A stretch of DNA of 64,000 nt from DATDPM01 sp963841995 (GTDB lineage Bacteria; Pseudomonadota; Alphaproteobacteria; DATDPM01), in assembly GCA_963841995.1 (NCBI GenBank), contig CAWJEX010000003.1:1-64000 (forward strand), written 5' to 3'. Positions within the stretch are counted from its first letter, which is position 1, and the number at the start of each line of letters is the position of its first letter. Shown piece after piece: positions 44,121 through 53,216 of this stretch. The notes below the pieces were generated by a model. That model was not told where the DNA came from and made no database searches. It saw only the letters and a program-made list of their open reading frames with translations. The position numbers were made by a program, and so were the translations under genes.

Positions 44121-44171
44121 GGCTGGATCAAACGAGGGTTAAAACAAGCCCATCAATTTCCGCATGACGCA

Positions 44172-45065
44172 TCAAAAAGACAAAGGTTCCAGATTGAGAG
44201 TTAGCAGCATTCCGATTCGCTCGCCGGTAAGGTCGGGCGGAGGGGGATCGAAGGGCGCGGCCTGCTGGATCGTCTGAATGCCGACCCGATCGAGGATGTC
44301 GCTGCCGGTGGATTGCAGGAGGCGGAGTCCAAGCAATTGGCCCTGGCGGTCGATGACAATTTCAATTTGAGCCGTGCCGGCGAGGTGCATCAGCCGTGCC
44401 GAAGCAGGGTAGGTGAGATGGTTGATGATCGCGTCACGCACGGCGTTGAGATACCGGTCGCCGCCGCCTTCGCCAGTCAACGGGTTCTCGCTCTGCAATT
44501 CGGCGGAAGAAGAAGTATCGGGCGGCGTCGACGGAATAGCGGCCTGTTCCGTCCGGAGCGGCGGAGAACGAGGCGAGGAAGGCACCGACAAAGCGGATTT
44601 CAGGTTTGGAAGAGACAAGTCAATCGCCGGCGGCGGGTTCGCCGGGGAAGCAGGAATCAGTTTTTTCTCCGGGACAGCAACGGCGCGAGTCTCGGGCGCT
44701 TTGGTTGATTCGCCTTGGGGGCGGTCGGGATTGCCGCCGGACTCGCGAATCTTTTGCGGTTCGGGCGGCGGCGCAGCCTCGGGTGGCCGCGCAGCCTCGG
44801 GCGGAGGGGGCGGCAAGGGTTTTGCCTCGAGTTTGGGTTTCGGCGGCGCCTCGGAAACAATTTCAACCGGAATCGGCGATTCGACGATCGGTATTTTCTC
44901 GGGCGGCTTGACCAGGAGAAGAGAGAGCACCAAGGCGTGGACGAGCAACGCTGCGGCAATCGCAATCGCGTGGCGGCGGTTCGACGCGGTATCAAGGGCC
45001 ACCGGCGCTTCGTCGATGCGCGCGACCAAATGAAAATCCGTCGCGGGTTGGTCGGCCATGCTCAT
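44172..45065 (-). CDS. TonB-like energy transducer
   Basis: One N-terminal membrane helix (AIAIAAALLVHALVLSLLLV), a long Pro/Lys/Glu periplasmic spacer (PPPPPEAARPPEAAPPPEPQ) and a C-terminal TonB domain with YLNAVRDAIINHLTYPASAR, GTAQIEIVIDRQGQLLGLRL and LDRVGIQTIQQAAPFDPPPP. It passes proton-motive force to outer-membrane receptors. No exbBD or receptor gene is adjacent. Start at the first MSMADQ or two codons later. Confidence 0.85.
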   Translation of the reverse strand: MSMADQPATDFHLVARIDEAPVALDTASNRRHAIAIAAALLVHALVLSLLLVKPPEKIPIVESPIPVEIVSEAPPKPKLEAKPLPPPPPEAARPPEAAPPPEPQKIRESGGNPDRPQGESTKAPETRAVAVPEKKLIPASPANPPPAIDLSLPNLKSALSVPSSPRSPPLRTEQAAIPSTPPDTSSSAELQSENPLTGEGGGDRYLNAVRDAIINHLTYPASARLMHLAGTAQIEIVIDRQGQLLGLRLLQSTGSDILDRVGIQTIQQAAPFDPPPPDLTGERIGMLLTLNLEPLSF

Positions 45066-45228
45066 AGCATCGCACCCATTTGTGCCGTTTTATTTATAAA
45101 GCAATGTTGATTGCAACCCGTTCCAAGAGTGAATCGGAAAATCCGGAAGCACGCTCCTGCTAATCGTTTGATAAGACGACGTTAATGAACCCTGTTCTGC
45201 GCCGATGCCGGATCTACCGGAGCCGCCC

Positions 45229-46360
45229 TTACCCCGCCTCTTTACTCGCACTCGCCTGGCCGCCTTGCAGACGCGCGGCGAGCAAGGCTTGCAAGAATGG
45301 ATCGATGCCGCCGTCGAGAACTTTCTGGGCGTTGCCGATTTCAACGCCGGTGCGCAAATCCTTGACCATCTGATAGGGCTGCAAGACGTAAGAGCGGATT
45401 TGGTGGCCCCAGCCGATATCGGATTTGGCCTCGTGGGCCTGCTTGGTCGCTTCCTCGCGCTTCTGCAATTCCTGCTCGTACATCCGCGCCCGCAGCATGC
45501 TCATCGCTTCGGCGCGGTTTTTGTGCTGCGACCGCTGGTTCTGGCACTGGACGACGATGCCGCTCGGGATATGGGTGATGCGAATGGCGGAATCGGTTTT
45601 GTTAACGTGCTGACCTCCTGCTCCAGACGCCCTATACGTATCGACGCGAAGGTCGTTGTCCTGAATGTCGATGACGATGGTTTCGTCGACCACCGGATAA
45701 ACCCAGACGCTGGCGAAACTCGTATGCCGGCGGGATTGGGCATCGAAGGGCGAGATGCGCACCAAGCGGTGAACGCCGGATTCGTTTTTTAGCCAGCCAT
45801 AGGCATTGGGGCCGATCACCTTGAAGGTCGCGGATTTGACGCCCGCTTCTTCCCCCGCACTTTCTTCCAGCCATTCGACCTTATAGCCGTGCTGTTCCGC
45901 CCACCGCACATACATGCGGGCCAGCATTTCCGCCCAGTCCTGGGATTCGGTGCCGCCCGCTCCGGCGTGGACTTCGACGAAGCTATCGTTCTTGTCGGCT
46001 TCGCCGGAAAGCAAACTTTCGAGCTCGCGTTTTCCCGCAAAGTCGCGAAGCTCGATCAAGGCCTTCTCGGCTTCTGCGGCTACACCTTCATCGCCCTCGG
46101 CATCGGCGAGCTCCAGCAGATCGACCGTATCTTTGAGCTTCGAGTCGATTTCCTGGACCGCGGCGATCGACGCCTGCAATTGCGTGCGCTCGCGCATCAC
46201 GGCTTGCGCGCGGCATTGATTGCTCCAGAGATCGGGATCTTCGGCCTGAGCGTTAAGCTCGGCCAGCCTCTTTACCGCTTTGTCCCAGTCAAAGATGCCT
46301 CCTCAGCAGATCCAAGGACTGCTTGATCTTTTCGACCACGGTTTCGAGCTCGGCTCGCAT
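45229..46360 (-). CDS. prfB: peptide chain release factor 2, with programmed +1 frameshift
   Basis: RF2 recognises UAA and UGA. It has the GGQ loop SGAGGQHVNKTDSAI and the anticodon-mimic region SGVHRLVRISPFDAQSRRHT. The real start is the ATG at 46360. After 22 codons (MRAELETVVEKIKQSLDLLR and on to RHL) the frame meets CTT-TGA-C (46294-46288), preceded by the Shine-Dalgarno-like AGGAGG. A +1 shift gives DWDKAVKRLAELNAQAEDPD and joins the main frame. This is the classical RF2 autoregulation site: low RF2 lets the ribosome slip. It follows ponA in the same direction. Confidence 0.96.
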
Positions 46361-46478
46361 GGAGGCTCCAGGGAAATAAGAAATAATAGAGAGAAAACGG
46401 AAGGCCCGGGATTAGCGTTTTCAATGCGCTGTCGTCAAGTGCGCGAATTGACCGGTGCGCGATTAACCCAGCGGGAGA

Positions 46479-48926
46479 TTAATAAAGTCCGCCGGGTGCC
46501 GCCGAAGAATCGGGACTGCTGCCGCTGGCCGGTTCGACCGAATTGCCGTTCACCACGGCACTGGGCCCGTTCGGCTGGGTGCCGGGAATGAACGGCTCCA
46601 AGATCACGGCTTTGTCGCCGGGCGTTGCCGGAAGTCCCGTCGCCGGATCGGTTCGCACCAAAAGGATGCCGGGCGGCACCCGGAACGGAATGGCCGGCTT
46701 GCCCTTCAGTTCTTCGCCCATGATGTCGCGGAAGATCGGAACCGAAACGCTGGCGCCGGTTTCCTTGGGCCCGAGCGAGCGCGGATCGTCGAAGCCGACA
46801 TAAACGCCGACCACGAGATCGGGCGAGAAGCCGATGAACCAGGTGTCGAAACTGTCATTGGTGGTGCCGGTTTTTCCGGCCAGCGGCCGGCCCAGCACTT
46901 TGATCTTCTGGCCGGTGCCGCGCTGAACCACGCCCTCCAGCATGGAGACGATCTGATAGGCGATGCGCGGATCGGCGACTTGCTCGCGGGTATCGGGAAT
47001 TTCCGGGACGGTGAAAGTCGTCGGCACCTCGCCGACCCGGCAGCCTTCGCAGGGCCGCTCGTCATGGCGGAAAATCGTCTTGCCGTGGCGGTCCTGAGCC
47101 CGGTCGATCAGCGTCGGCGTCACTTTCTTGCCGCCATTGACGAAGATCGCATAAGCCGCGGTCATGCGGAGCAGCGTCACATCGGCGGCACCCAGCGCCA
47201 TCGAGAGCTGTTCCGGCATGTCGTCGACGACGCCGAATTTCTTGGCGACATCCACCACCTTGTCCATGCCGATGGTCTGGGCCAGGCGCACGGTCATGAG
47301 GTTTCGCGATTTTTCGATGCCGACCCGCATCGGCATCGGGCCCAAAAATTCATGGCCGTAATTGACCGGCTTCCAGAGCGGCAAGCCCGGCCCCTGATCG
47401 ATGACGATCGGCGCATCGAGCACCAGGGTCGACGGCGTGAAACCGTATTGGAGGGCGGCGTAATAGACGAAGGGCTTGAACGACGAGCCCGGCTGGCGCA
47501 GGGCCTGGGTGGCGCGGTTGAACTGGCTCTCCTCGTAACTGAACCCGCCGGACATGGCCAGCACCCGGCCGGTATGCGGATCGAGCGCTACGACCGCGCC
47601 GCCGACATCGGGAATTTGCCGGAGGCCGTAAGTTTTCGGCGGATAGGCCGTTCCGTCCTCCTGCGCAGTCACCGGCTCGACCAGGATGATGTCGCCGGCG
47701 GCCAAGACGTCCGAAGGCTTATGGGGCGGCGGGCCGTAATGCTGGTCTTTGAGCACCTGCCGTGCCCAGGTGAGTTCCGAATACGGAATGCTGCCGGTGT
47801 CGCCCGAGGTCAGGCCGATCTGCGCACCCTTGGCATCGACACTCAGCACGATCGCGAGTTGCCACGGCTCGCCCCCGGCCGGCGGCACAACCCCCGCCAA
47901 TTGAGAATGCCAATCTTGAGCCAGAGAGACCCTTGCCACCGGTCCGCGCCAGCCATGGCGGCGGTCATAGGTGACGAGCCCGGCACGCAAGTTCTCGTCG
48001 GCAATCGATTGCAGATGCGGGTCGAGAGTGGTGCGGACCGACAGCCCGCCTTCGTAAAGCCCCTTCTCGCCATAGCGGTCGAGCAATTCGCGCCGCACTT
48101 CTTCGACAAAATACTCGGCATGGGCAAAGGGCGCTTCTTCGGCGTTTCGGACCACCAGCGGCTCGTTCTTGGCCGCGGCGGCATCCGCAGCCGAGATGTA
48201 GCCGTCTTCGGCCATGCGGTCGATCACCCAGTTGCGCCGGGCAATCGCCGCTTCCTTGCGGTGGGTCGGATTGTAATTGCTCGGTGCCTTGGGCAGTGCC
48301 GCGAGATAGGCGGCTTCGGCGATCGAAAGCTCATCCAGAGACTTGTTGAAATAATTGAGCGCCGCGGCGGCCACTCCGTATGAGCCGTAGCCGAGATAGA
48401 TTTCGTTCAAATAGAGTTCGAGAATGCGATGTTTGGTCAGGCTGCGCTCGATGCGCAGGGCCAGAATCGCCTCCTTGGCCTTTCGCTCGAAGGAGACCTC
48501 GCCGGTCAGCAGGAAGTTCTTGGCGACCTGTTGGGTGATCGTCGAGCCGCCGATGGGCCGCCGGTTGGAGCCGAGATTCTCGATATCGGTGAAGACGGCG
48601 CGGAACACGCCTTCGACATCGACGCCGTGATGGGAATAGAAATTCTTGTCTTCGGCGGAAATGAAGGCGTTGGTCACCCGCTTCGGGATCGCGTCGACCG
48701 GCACGAAAACGCGCTTTTCCGTCGCGTATTCGGCGATCAGCGTGCCGTCGCCGGCGTGAAGGCGGGTGACCGTCGGCGGCTCGTAATCGGCGAGCTGCTG
48801 ATAGTCGGGAAGACCCCGCCCATAGTGATAAAAGAAATAAAGCCCGGCGCCGGCGCCCGCGAGAGCGAGCAGCAGCAACAGACCAAAGAGAATTCCGATA
48901 ATCCGCAACATCGAACGATTGGTCAC
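46479..48926 (-). CDS. mrcA: penicillin-binding protein 1A
   Basis: Bifunctional cell-wall synthase. N-terminal membrane helix (RIIGILFGLLLLLALAGAGA), glycosyltransferase domain with SAEDKNFYSHHGVDVEGVFR, GGSTITQQVAKNFLLTGEVS and ILELYLNEIYLGYGSYGVAA, and the transpeptidase with the catalytic serine in RQPGSSFKPFVYY, SRN and KTGTTNDSFDTWFIG. Length 815 with an acidic/Pro tail is normal. It sits between amiC and prfB on the same strand, but separated from amiC by the rightward fluoride module. Confidence 0.95.
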   Translation of the reverse strand: MTNRSMLRIIGILFGLLLLLALAGAGAGLYFFYHYGRGLPDYQQLADYEPPTVTRLHAGDGTLIAEYATEKRVFVPVDAIPKRVTNAFISAEDKNFYSHHGVDVEGVFRAVFTDIENLGSNRRPIGGSTITQQVAKNFLLTGEVSFERKAKEAILALRIERSLTKHRILELYLNEIYLGYGSYGVAAAALNYFNKSLDELSIAEAAYLAALPKAPSNYNPTHRKEAAIARRNWVIDRMAEDGYISAADAAAAKNEPLVVRNAEEAPFAHAEYFVEEVRRELLDRYGEKGLYEGGLSVRTTLDPHLQSIADENLRAGLVTYDRRHGWRGPVARVSLAQDWHSQLAGVVPPAGGEPWQLAIVLSVDAKGAQIGLTSGDTGSIPYSELTWARQVLKDQHYGPPPHKPSDVLAAGDIILVEPVTAQEDGTAYPPKTYGLRQIPDVGGAVVALDPHTGRVLAMSGGFSYEESQFNRATQALRQPGSSFKPFVYYAALQYGFTPSTLVLDAPIVIDQGPGLPLWKPVNYGHEFLGPMPMRVGIEKSRNLMTVRLAQTIGMDKVVDVAKKFGVVDDMPEQLSMALGAADVTLLRMTAAYAIFVNGGKKVTPTLIDRAQDRHGKTIFRHDERPCEGCRVGEVPTTFTVPEIPDTREQVADPRIAYQIVSMLEGVVQRGTGQKIKVLGRPLAGKTGTTNDSFDTWFIGFSPDLVVGVYVGFDDPRSLGPKETGASVSVPIFRDIMGEELKGKPAIPFRVPPGILLVRTDPATGLPATPGDKAVILEPFIPGTQPNGPSAVVNGNSVEPASGSSPDSSAAPGGLY

Positions 48927-49086
48927 GCCCCGCTTATGCCGTGCAGGGGTTACGAATAGATTACCCTGGATAACACCAGTTCAAGCGCGAAATTATGGCC
49001 GAGTTATGGCTTGGCCCGGCCTCCCGCGATCGCACCAATGAGGCCGCCATATTGACAACCGGCGGGGCGGACCCGTAGCGTGCCAA

Positions 49087-49166
49087 GAGGGGATGGGGTT
49101 CCCCGTAACCGCCCGCAGGGGTAAAACTACCCGGCATAATCACCTGAAGGGCTGATAACTCCTACC
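49087..49166 (+). promoter_or_regulatory. fluoride riboswitch (crcB motif)
   Basis: The conserved parts are all here in order: GGGGATGGGGTTCCCC, then GTAACCGCCC, a variable stem-loop, and GGGCTGATAACTCCTACC. P1 GGGG/CCCC and P3 GCCC/GGGC pair, and GGGGTT can pair with AACTCC (one G-U) as the pseudoknot that holds the Mg-fluoride site. It lies about 110 bases upstream of the antiporter-crcB-DUF190 genes, known fluoride riboswitch partners. Confidence 0.9.
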
Positions 49167-49189
49167 GCGAGCGATCGCCGGTGGGAGTT
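49157..49189 (+). promoter_or_regulatory. riboswitch expression-platform hairpin
   Basis: AACTCCTACCG (49157-49167) pairs with CGGTGGGAGTT (49179-49189) over 11 positions with one G-U. The 5' arm is the aptamer's own pseudoknot strand, so ligand binding and this hairpin exclude each other. The T tail (TTTCTGTCT) is weak, so premature termination is likely but not certain. Confidence 0.7.
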
Positions 49190-49274
49190 TCTGTCTACGC
49201 ACCCTCCATGTAGCGGATTCTTTTACCGTCACTCTCGCGTTCTGTAGAGTTGCCTTGAACGAGCGAGGGCGGAC

Positions 49275-50492
49275 ATGACTGAAATTTGGGCGTTGGCGGC
49301 GCTCTGGGTGGGACTGGCCCTGATCGCAACGCTGCTTTCGATCTGGCTTCGGGTCGCAACCGCGCTTTCCGAAATCGTCGTCGGCACCGTTGCCCAATTG
49401 ATCCTGGGGGCTGCGATCGGCGCCACCGCCCTTGGAACCGATCAAACCTGGATCAAGTTCCTCGCCGGAACGGGTGCCATCGTCCTGACCTTCCTGGCCG
49501 GGGCCGAACTCGATCCCGATGTGTTCCGGGCGAAGTGGAAAGAAGCCGGCGCGATCGGCCTGATCAGTTTCTTCATGCCCCTTCTGGGCTGCGCCGCGGC
49601 GGCGCGATATCTCTTCCATTGGGACGTCATGCCGAGCTGGCTTGCCGGAGTCGCGCTCTCGACAACGTCGGTTGCCGTGGTTTACGCGGTAATGCTCGAG
49701 TTCGGCTTCAATGTCACGGAATACGGCAAAATCGTTCTGGCCGCCTGTTTCATCACCGATCTCGGCACCGTTCTGGCGCTCGGCCTCATTTTCGCGCCGT
49801 TCAGTCATAAGACGCTGATTTTCGTCGCCGTCAGCGCGGCCGCGTTTTTCATCCTGCCCTATGTCACGTCGCGATTCTTCCGCCGCTATGGCGGGCGGCC
49901 GTCCGAGCTCGAAACCAAATACCTGCTGTTCGTCCTGTTCGGCCTCGGCGCGCTCGCCGGCTGGGCCGACAGCGAAGCCGTTCTGCCCGCCTATGTGATC
50001 GGCATGATCCTGGCGGGAACCGTCGGCAAGGACCATGCCCTGATCCGCCGCCTGCGGACGGTGACTTTCGGTTTGCTCACGCCGTTTTATTTCATTCGCG
50101 CCGGATCCTTCGTTTCGATTCCGGCGCTGGTCGCCGCTCCAGTGATATTCCTGGGTTTTCTCATCGTGAAAATCGCAACGAAGATCGTCGGCGTGTATCC
50201 GGTGACGCGTGCTTTCGGCTCGCCCCACAAGGAGGGCATGTACACCACGCTGATGATGTCGACGGGTTTGACGTTCGGGACGATTTCATCCTTGTTTGGC
50301 CTTTCGCACGGAATCATCAACCAAGCCCAGTATTCCGTGCTGGTGGCGACCGTCATCGGCAGCGCCGTTGTTCCAACGCTGATTGCCAACGCTTTTTACC
50401 TGCCGAGACATTTGCTCCGGGGAACGGCGGCGGAAGAGCTGGAACCGGTCGAACCGGTTCTTGCCCCGAGCACCTTCAACGAAGGAAAATAG
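49275..50492 (+). CDS. cation:proton antiporter (CPA2/Kef-like), fluoride-linked
   Basis: About 12 membrane segments, e.g. IWALAALWVGLALIATLLSI, VGTVAQLILGAAIGATALG, LAGVALSTTSVAVVYAVMLE, FITDLGTVLALGLIF and VVGSAVVP-like VATVIGSAVVPTLIANAF. The F-L-A-G-A-E-L-D-P and S-T-T-S-V-A-V-V-Y pattern fits the Na+(K+)/H+ exchanger CPA2 family; no TrkA-N domain is attached. Being first behind the fluoride riboswitch, it probably helps the cell resist fluoride stress; Na+/H+ antiporters are recorded among genes of this riboswitch class. Confidence 0.85.
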   Translation: MTEIWALAALWVGLALIATLLSIWLRVATALSEIVVGTVAQLILGAAIGATALGTDQTWIKFLAGTGAIVLTFLAGAELDPDVFRAKWKEAGAIGLISFFMPLLGCAAAARYLFHWDVMPSWLAGVALSTTSVAVVYAVMLEFGFNVTEYGKIVLAACFITDLGTVLALGLIFAPFSHKTLIFVAVSAAAFFILPYVTSRFFRRYGGRPSELETKYLLFVLFGLGALAGWADSEAVLPAYVIGMILAGTVGKDHALIRRLRTVTFGLLTPFYFIRAGSFVSIPALVAAPVIFLGFLIVKIATKIVGVYPVTRAFGSPHKEGMYTTLMMSTGLTFGTISSLFGLSHGIINQAQYSVLVATVIGSAVVPTLIANAFYLPRHLLRGTAAEELEPVEPVLAPSTFNEGK

Positions 50493-50516
50493 CGGTGCTT
50501 GTTCAGAACGGAGGAT

Positions 50517-50912
50517 GTGTTGCTGACTTGCTTATGGATCGCGCTGGGAAGTGCGCTTGGCGGAACAGGCCGGTATTGGCTGTCGGGCGTGATCGCACGG
50601 CATTTTGGCGAGACCTTTCCTTGGGGCACCCTCATCGTCAACCTCAGGGGAGCGCTCGTCATCCGCTGGTTTGCGACATTGACCGGGCCCGACGGCCGCT
50701 GGCTTGCCGGTTCCACGGCGCGGCAATTCGTCATGATCGGAATTTGCGGCGGGTATACGACGTTTTCGTCGTTCAGCCTTCAGACGCTCAATCTTCTGCG
50801 CGGCGGCGAATGGCTTTTTGCCGGGTTGAACATCGTGTTGTCCGTCGCTCTGTGTCTCGTTGCCGTGTGGGTGGGTCACATCGCGGCAGCGTCGCTTAAC
50901 CAGATGCGATAG
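50517..50912 (+). CDS. crcB: CrcB/Fluc fluoride channel
   Basis: Small dual-topology channel exporting fluoride. Motifs: ALGSALGGTGRYWLSGVI, GTLIVNLRGALVIRW and GICGGYTTFSSFSLQTLNLL. The asparagine of G-T-L-x-V-N and the TTFSSF stretch are kept, but the usual N-x-x-G-x-F-x-x-G becomes N-L-R-G-A-L-V-I-R, an unusual pair of changes in helix two. The GTG at 50517 or TTG at 50520 right after ACGGAGGAT is the likely start; the frame is open from 50499. It follows the antiporter by 24 bases. Confidence 0.88.
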   Translation: MLLTCLWIALGSALGGTGRYWLSGVIARHFGETFPWGTLIVNLRGALVIRWFATLTGPDGRWLAGSTARQFVMIGICGGYTTFSSFSLQTLNLLRGGEWLFAGLNIVLSVALCLVAVWVGHIAAASLNQMR

Positions 50913-50934
50913 GAAGATGAAATAGGGGGCGGTC

Positions 50935-51297
50935 ATGCAAATTCCACGGAACGCAGTTCTGCTTCGAATCTTCGTCGGCGAGGACGATAAATGCGGGCGC
51001 CAGCCGCTTTACGAAGCGATCGTCCTCAAGGCCCGCGAGATGCATCTTGGCGGAGCGACCGTCTTGCGCGGGCCCATGGGGTTTGGCCATTCGAGCCACT
51101 TGCACACCGCCAAGATCCTGCGGCTGTCGGAAGATCTTCCCGTTATTGTCGAAATCGTCGACAGCGAATCGAAGATCGACGAATTCCTGCCCGCCCTCGA
51201 TGCGATGATGAGCGGCGGCGCCAGCGGCCTCGTCACCATCGAGAAGGTTCAGGTCCTGCAATACGGCAAAGGAAAACTCGACACCTCTCTCGGCTGA
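50935..51297 (+). CDS. DUF190 (PII-like) protein
   Basis: The 120-residue protein has LLRIFVGEDDKCGRQPLYEA, GGATVLRGPMGFGHSSHLHT and DLPVIVEIVDSESKIDEFLP, the standard DUF190 sequence, a PII-like ferredoxin fold often encoded beside crcB. Its role is thought to be regulatory. It follows crcB by 22 bases with GGAAGATGAAATAGGG before the ATG, making the third gene of the fluoride operon. Confidence 0.9.
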   Translation: MQIPRNAVLLRIFVGEDDKCGRQPLYEAIVLKAREMHLGGATVLRGPMGFGHSSHLHTAKILRLSEDLPVIVEIVDSESKIDEFLPALDAMMSGGASGLVTIEKVQVLQYGKGKLDTSLG

Positions 51298-51333
51298 AAT
51301 CGGGCGGCTGAAATCGGGCGGCTGAAATCGGGC
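51292..51333. repeat. 14-bp tandem repeat, three copies, over a stop codon
   Basis: GGCTGAAATCGGGC is repeated three times without change. The first copy contains the last codon and TGA of the DUF190 gene. It looks like a recent slippage expansion. Confidence 0.85.
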
Positions 51334-51376
51334 AAGCGGCGGCCCCAGATGGCGTCCCCAGACGGTGTCCTAAGTC

Positions 51377-52690
51377 CTAAGACTTCGACACCGCATCCTT
51401 CCAACCGAAAAAGCGGTCGATGCTCTTGACCAGCGCGCCGGCAAGCTTGGTGCGGTAAGCGGGTTCGCGCAATTGGCGTTCTTCTTCGGGATGGGAGAGA
51501 TAGCCGAGCTCGACGAGAACCGAGGGAACATCGGGCGCTTTCAAGACCGCAAAACCGGCGAAGCGGTGGGTCTTGCCGAGCAGTTTGGCGTCATGGCTGA
51601 GCTCGCCGACCGCGTATTCGGCGAAGTTGGCGGACCGGTTCATGGTCTCGCGCTGGGCCAGATCGATCAGAATATTGGTGACCTCCGGGCTCTCGCTGCT
51701 GAGATTGACGCCGGCGATCACATCGGCCTTGTTTTCCGAGGCCGCGAGCGCGGCCGCTTCTTTATCCGATGCGGTTTCCGAGAGGGTGTAGACCGAAAGC
51801 CCGCGGATATGCGGATTGTCGATGGTGTCGGCGTGAAGCGAAATAAACAGATCCGCCCCCGCGGCGCGGGCGATCGCAATCCGCTCGCGCAGCGGAATGA
51901 AAATATCTTTGTCGCGGGTCAGCACCACTTGATAGCGCCCCGTCGCATCCAGTTGGCGTTTGAGCTCGGTCGCCATCGACAGGGTCAGATATTTTTCATA
52001 AACGCCGGTTCGACCCTCGGCCCCGGGGTCGACCCCGCCATGGCCGGGATCGAGCACCACGACCTTCTTGCCGGGCTTGGCCCCGGGACTCGGCGGAGGC
52101 GCGAAAGCCTGAGTGGTTGGCTTCTGTGCCGGTGCCGGACCCAGGGCCGGCATCACCTCCGGCGGCGCGGCTTCCGGCGACACCTGTGGCGAGGTTGGGG
52201 CGACGGCCGCCGGTGGTGCCGCTTTCTTGACCTCGGCCAGGAAGGCTTCGCGGGTGGAGGCGGCAAGATCGAGAATAAGTCGCGGTCCGTGGCCTTCCTG
52301 GGATTCGAGGATACGGCTCGACTGGACCTGAACCGGAGTGCCGACATCGAGGACGACACGAAAGGTGCCCGGCGAGAACAGGCCGTACCGGTACCCTTTG
52401 ACGATGCCGATGAAGGTCCCCGCTTTGAGTGGCGTCGCCTCCCACGTGACGTCCGGGAGGTCGATCACGACGCGGTCGGGATCGGCCAGCATGAATACCC
52501 GGTAGTCGACATTGTCCGTCAACTCGAGGACAAAGCGTGTCATACCCGGGTGTTCACCGATCCGCACCGCCGTCACTTTGGTCGGGTTTTGCGTGGCAAA
52601 ACCGACGCCGGCAAGCCCGATGGCGACGACAGCCAGGACAGCGGCCGCGAGCGCCCAGGTGATTCTGGGTCGGTGGTTGAGAATCCACAT
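51377..52690 (-). CDS. amiC: N-acetylmuramoyl-L-alanine amidase with AMIN domain
   Basis: Periplasmic cell-wall hydrolase for daughter-cell separation. N-terminal signal (ITWALAAAVLAVVAIGLAGV), AMIN domain (VRIGEHPGMTRFVLELTDNV), a Pro/Ala linker, then the zinc amidase: VVVLDPGHGGVDPGAEG (His), ADLFISLHADTIDNP (His) and VPSVLVELGYLSHPEEE (Glu). Length 437 is normal. It points toward ponA on the same strand and diverges from rne. Confidence 0.94.
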   Translation of the reverse strand: MWILNHRPRITWALAAAVLAVVAIGLAGVGFATQNPTKVTAVRIGEHPGMTRFVLELTDNVDYRVFMLADPDRVVIDLPDVTWEATPLKAGTFIGIVKGYRYGLFSPGTFRVVLDVGTPVQVQSSRILESQEGHGPRLILDLAASTREAFLAEVKKAAPPAAVAPTSPQVSPEAAPPEVMPALGPAPAQKPTTQAFAPPPSPGAKPGKKVVVLDPGHGGVDPGAEGRTGVYEKYLTLSMATELKRQLDATGRYQVVLTRDKDIFIPLRERIAIARAAGADLFISLHADTIDNPHIRGLSVYTLSETASDKEAAALAASENKADVIAGVNLSSESPEVTNILIDLAQRETMNRSANFAEYAVGELSHDAKLLGKTHRFAGFAVLKAPDVPSVLVELGYLSHPEEERQLREPAYRTKLAGALVKSIDRFFGWKDAVSKS

Positions 52691-53216
52691 CTAGCGAAAG
52701 TTCATCCTTCTTACCCCTAAATATACTTCCACAAAGGAGTCCCCACCGGAATCCACTTTTTCATTCAGTTCGGCCTCAAGGCCCGGCCGAATCACGTTTT
52801 TTCTTCGTGTCGCATGATCCCAGATCGCGGAAACCGGCGGGAATGCCGAACCCTGGGCCGATTTTCGGGGCGCAATTTGATTGTGGATTATTTCGAGCAC
52901 CGTTATCTTAACCCTGCGAATACCACAGTTGGCCGCTTGCCTTCGGGTAAGCGGGCGCCGCATCCGTAAGACCAGAGAGTCCTTTAGATTTAGGGGCTCA
53001 CGTCCCGGAGCGAGAGCGCAGCCGACGATGTGGGTTTTTGTTGAACCAGAAGCCGGCGGGGCAACCCTCGCAGGCACTGATTGAGTCGCTTCCGCCTTGG
53101 TGGGTGAGTCCCATCGTTCGACGGAATTGCGCGCAGTGCAACGGCTTCGTGACTAGGCGTGTCGCCGCCCGTTATTCGCAGGGGCCGAGCTTGACGCGCC
53201 ACGGAGACATAGCCTT
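52691..53216. other. amiC-rne divergent region, probable long rne leader
   Basis: 525 bases without a supported gene, between the divergent amiC and rne starts. GC-rich and able to form many stems; none is a clear terminator. Long rne leaders that the enzyme itself cleaves are known in other bacteria, which could explain the length, but no specific element is recognised here. Confidence 0.4.

Noticed and set aside
46200..46360. Reading the prfB 5' break as another sequencing error
   Set aside because: The CTT-TGA-C site with AGGAGG at the right distance is the conserved programmed frameshift of RF2.
52700..53216. A small ORF in the rne leader (53038-53235)
   Set aside because: It overlaps the rne start in another frame and has no recognisable protein features.
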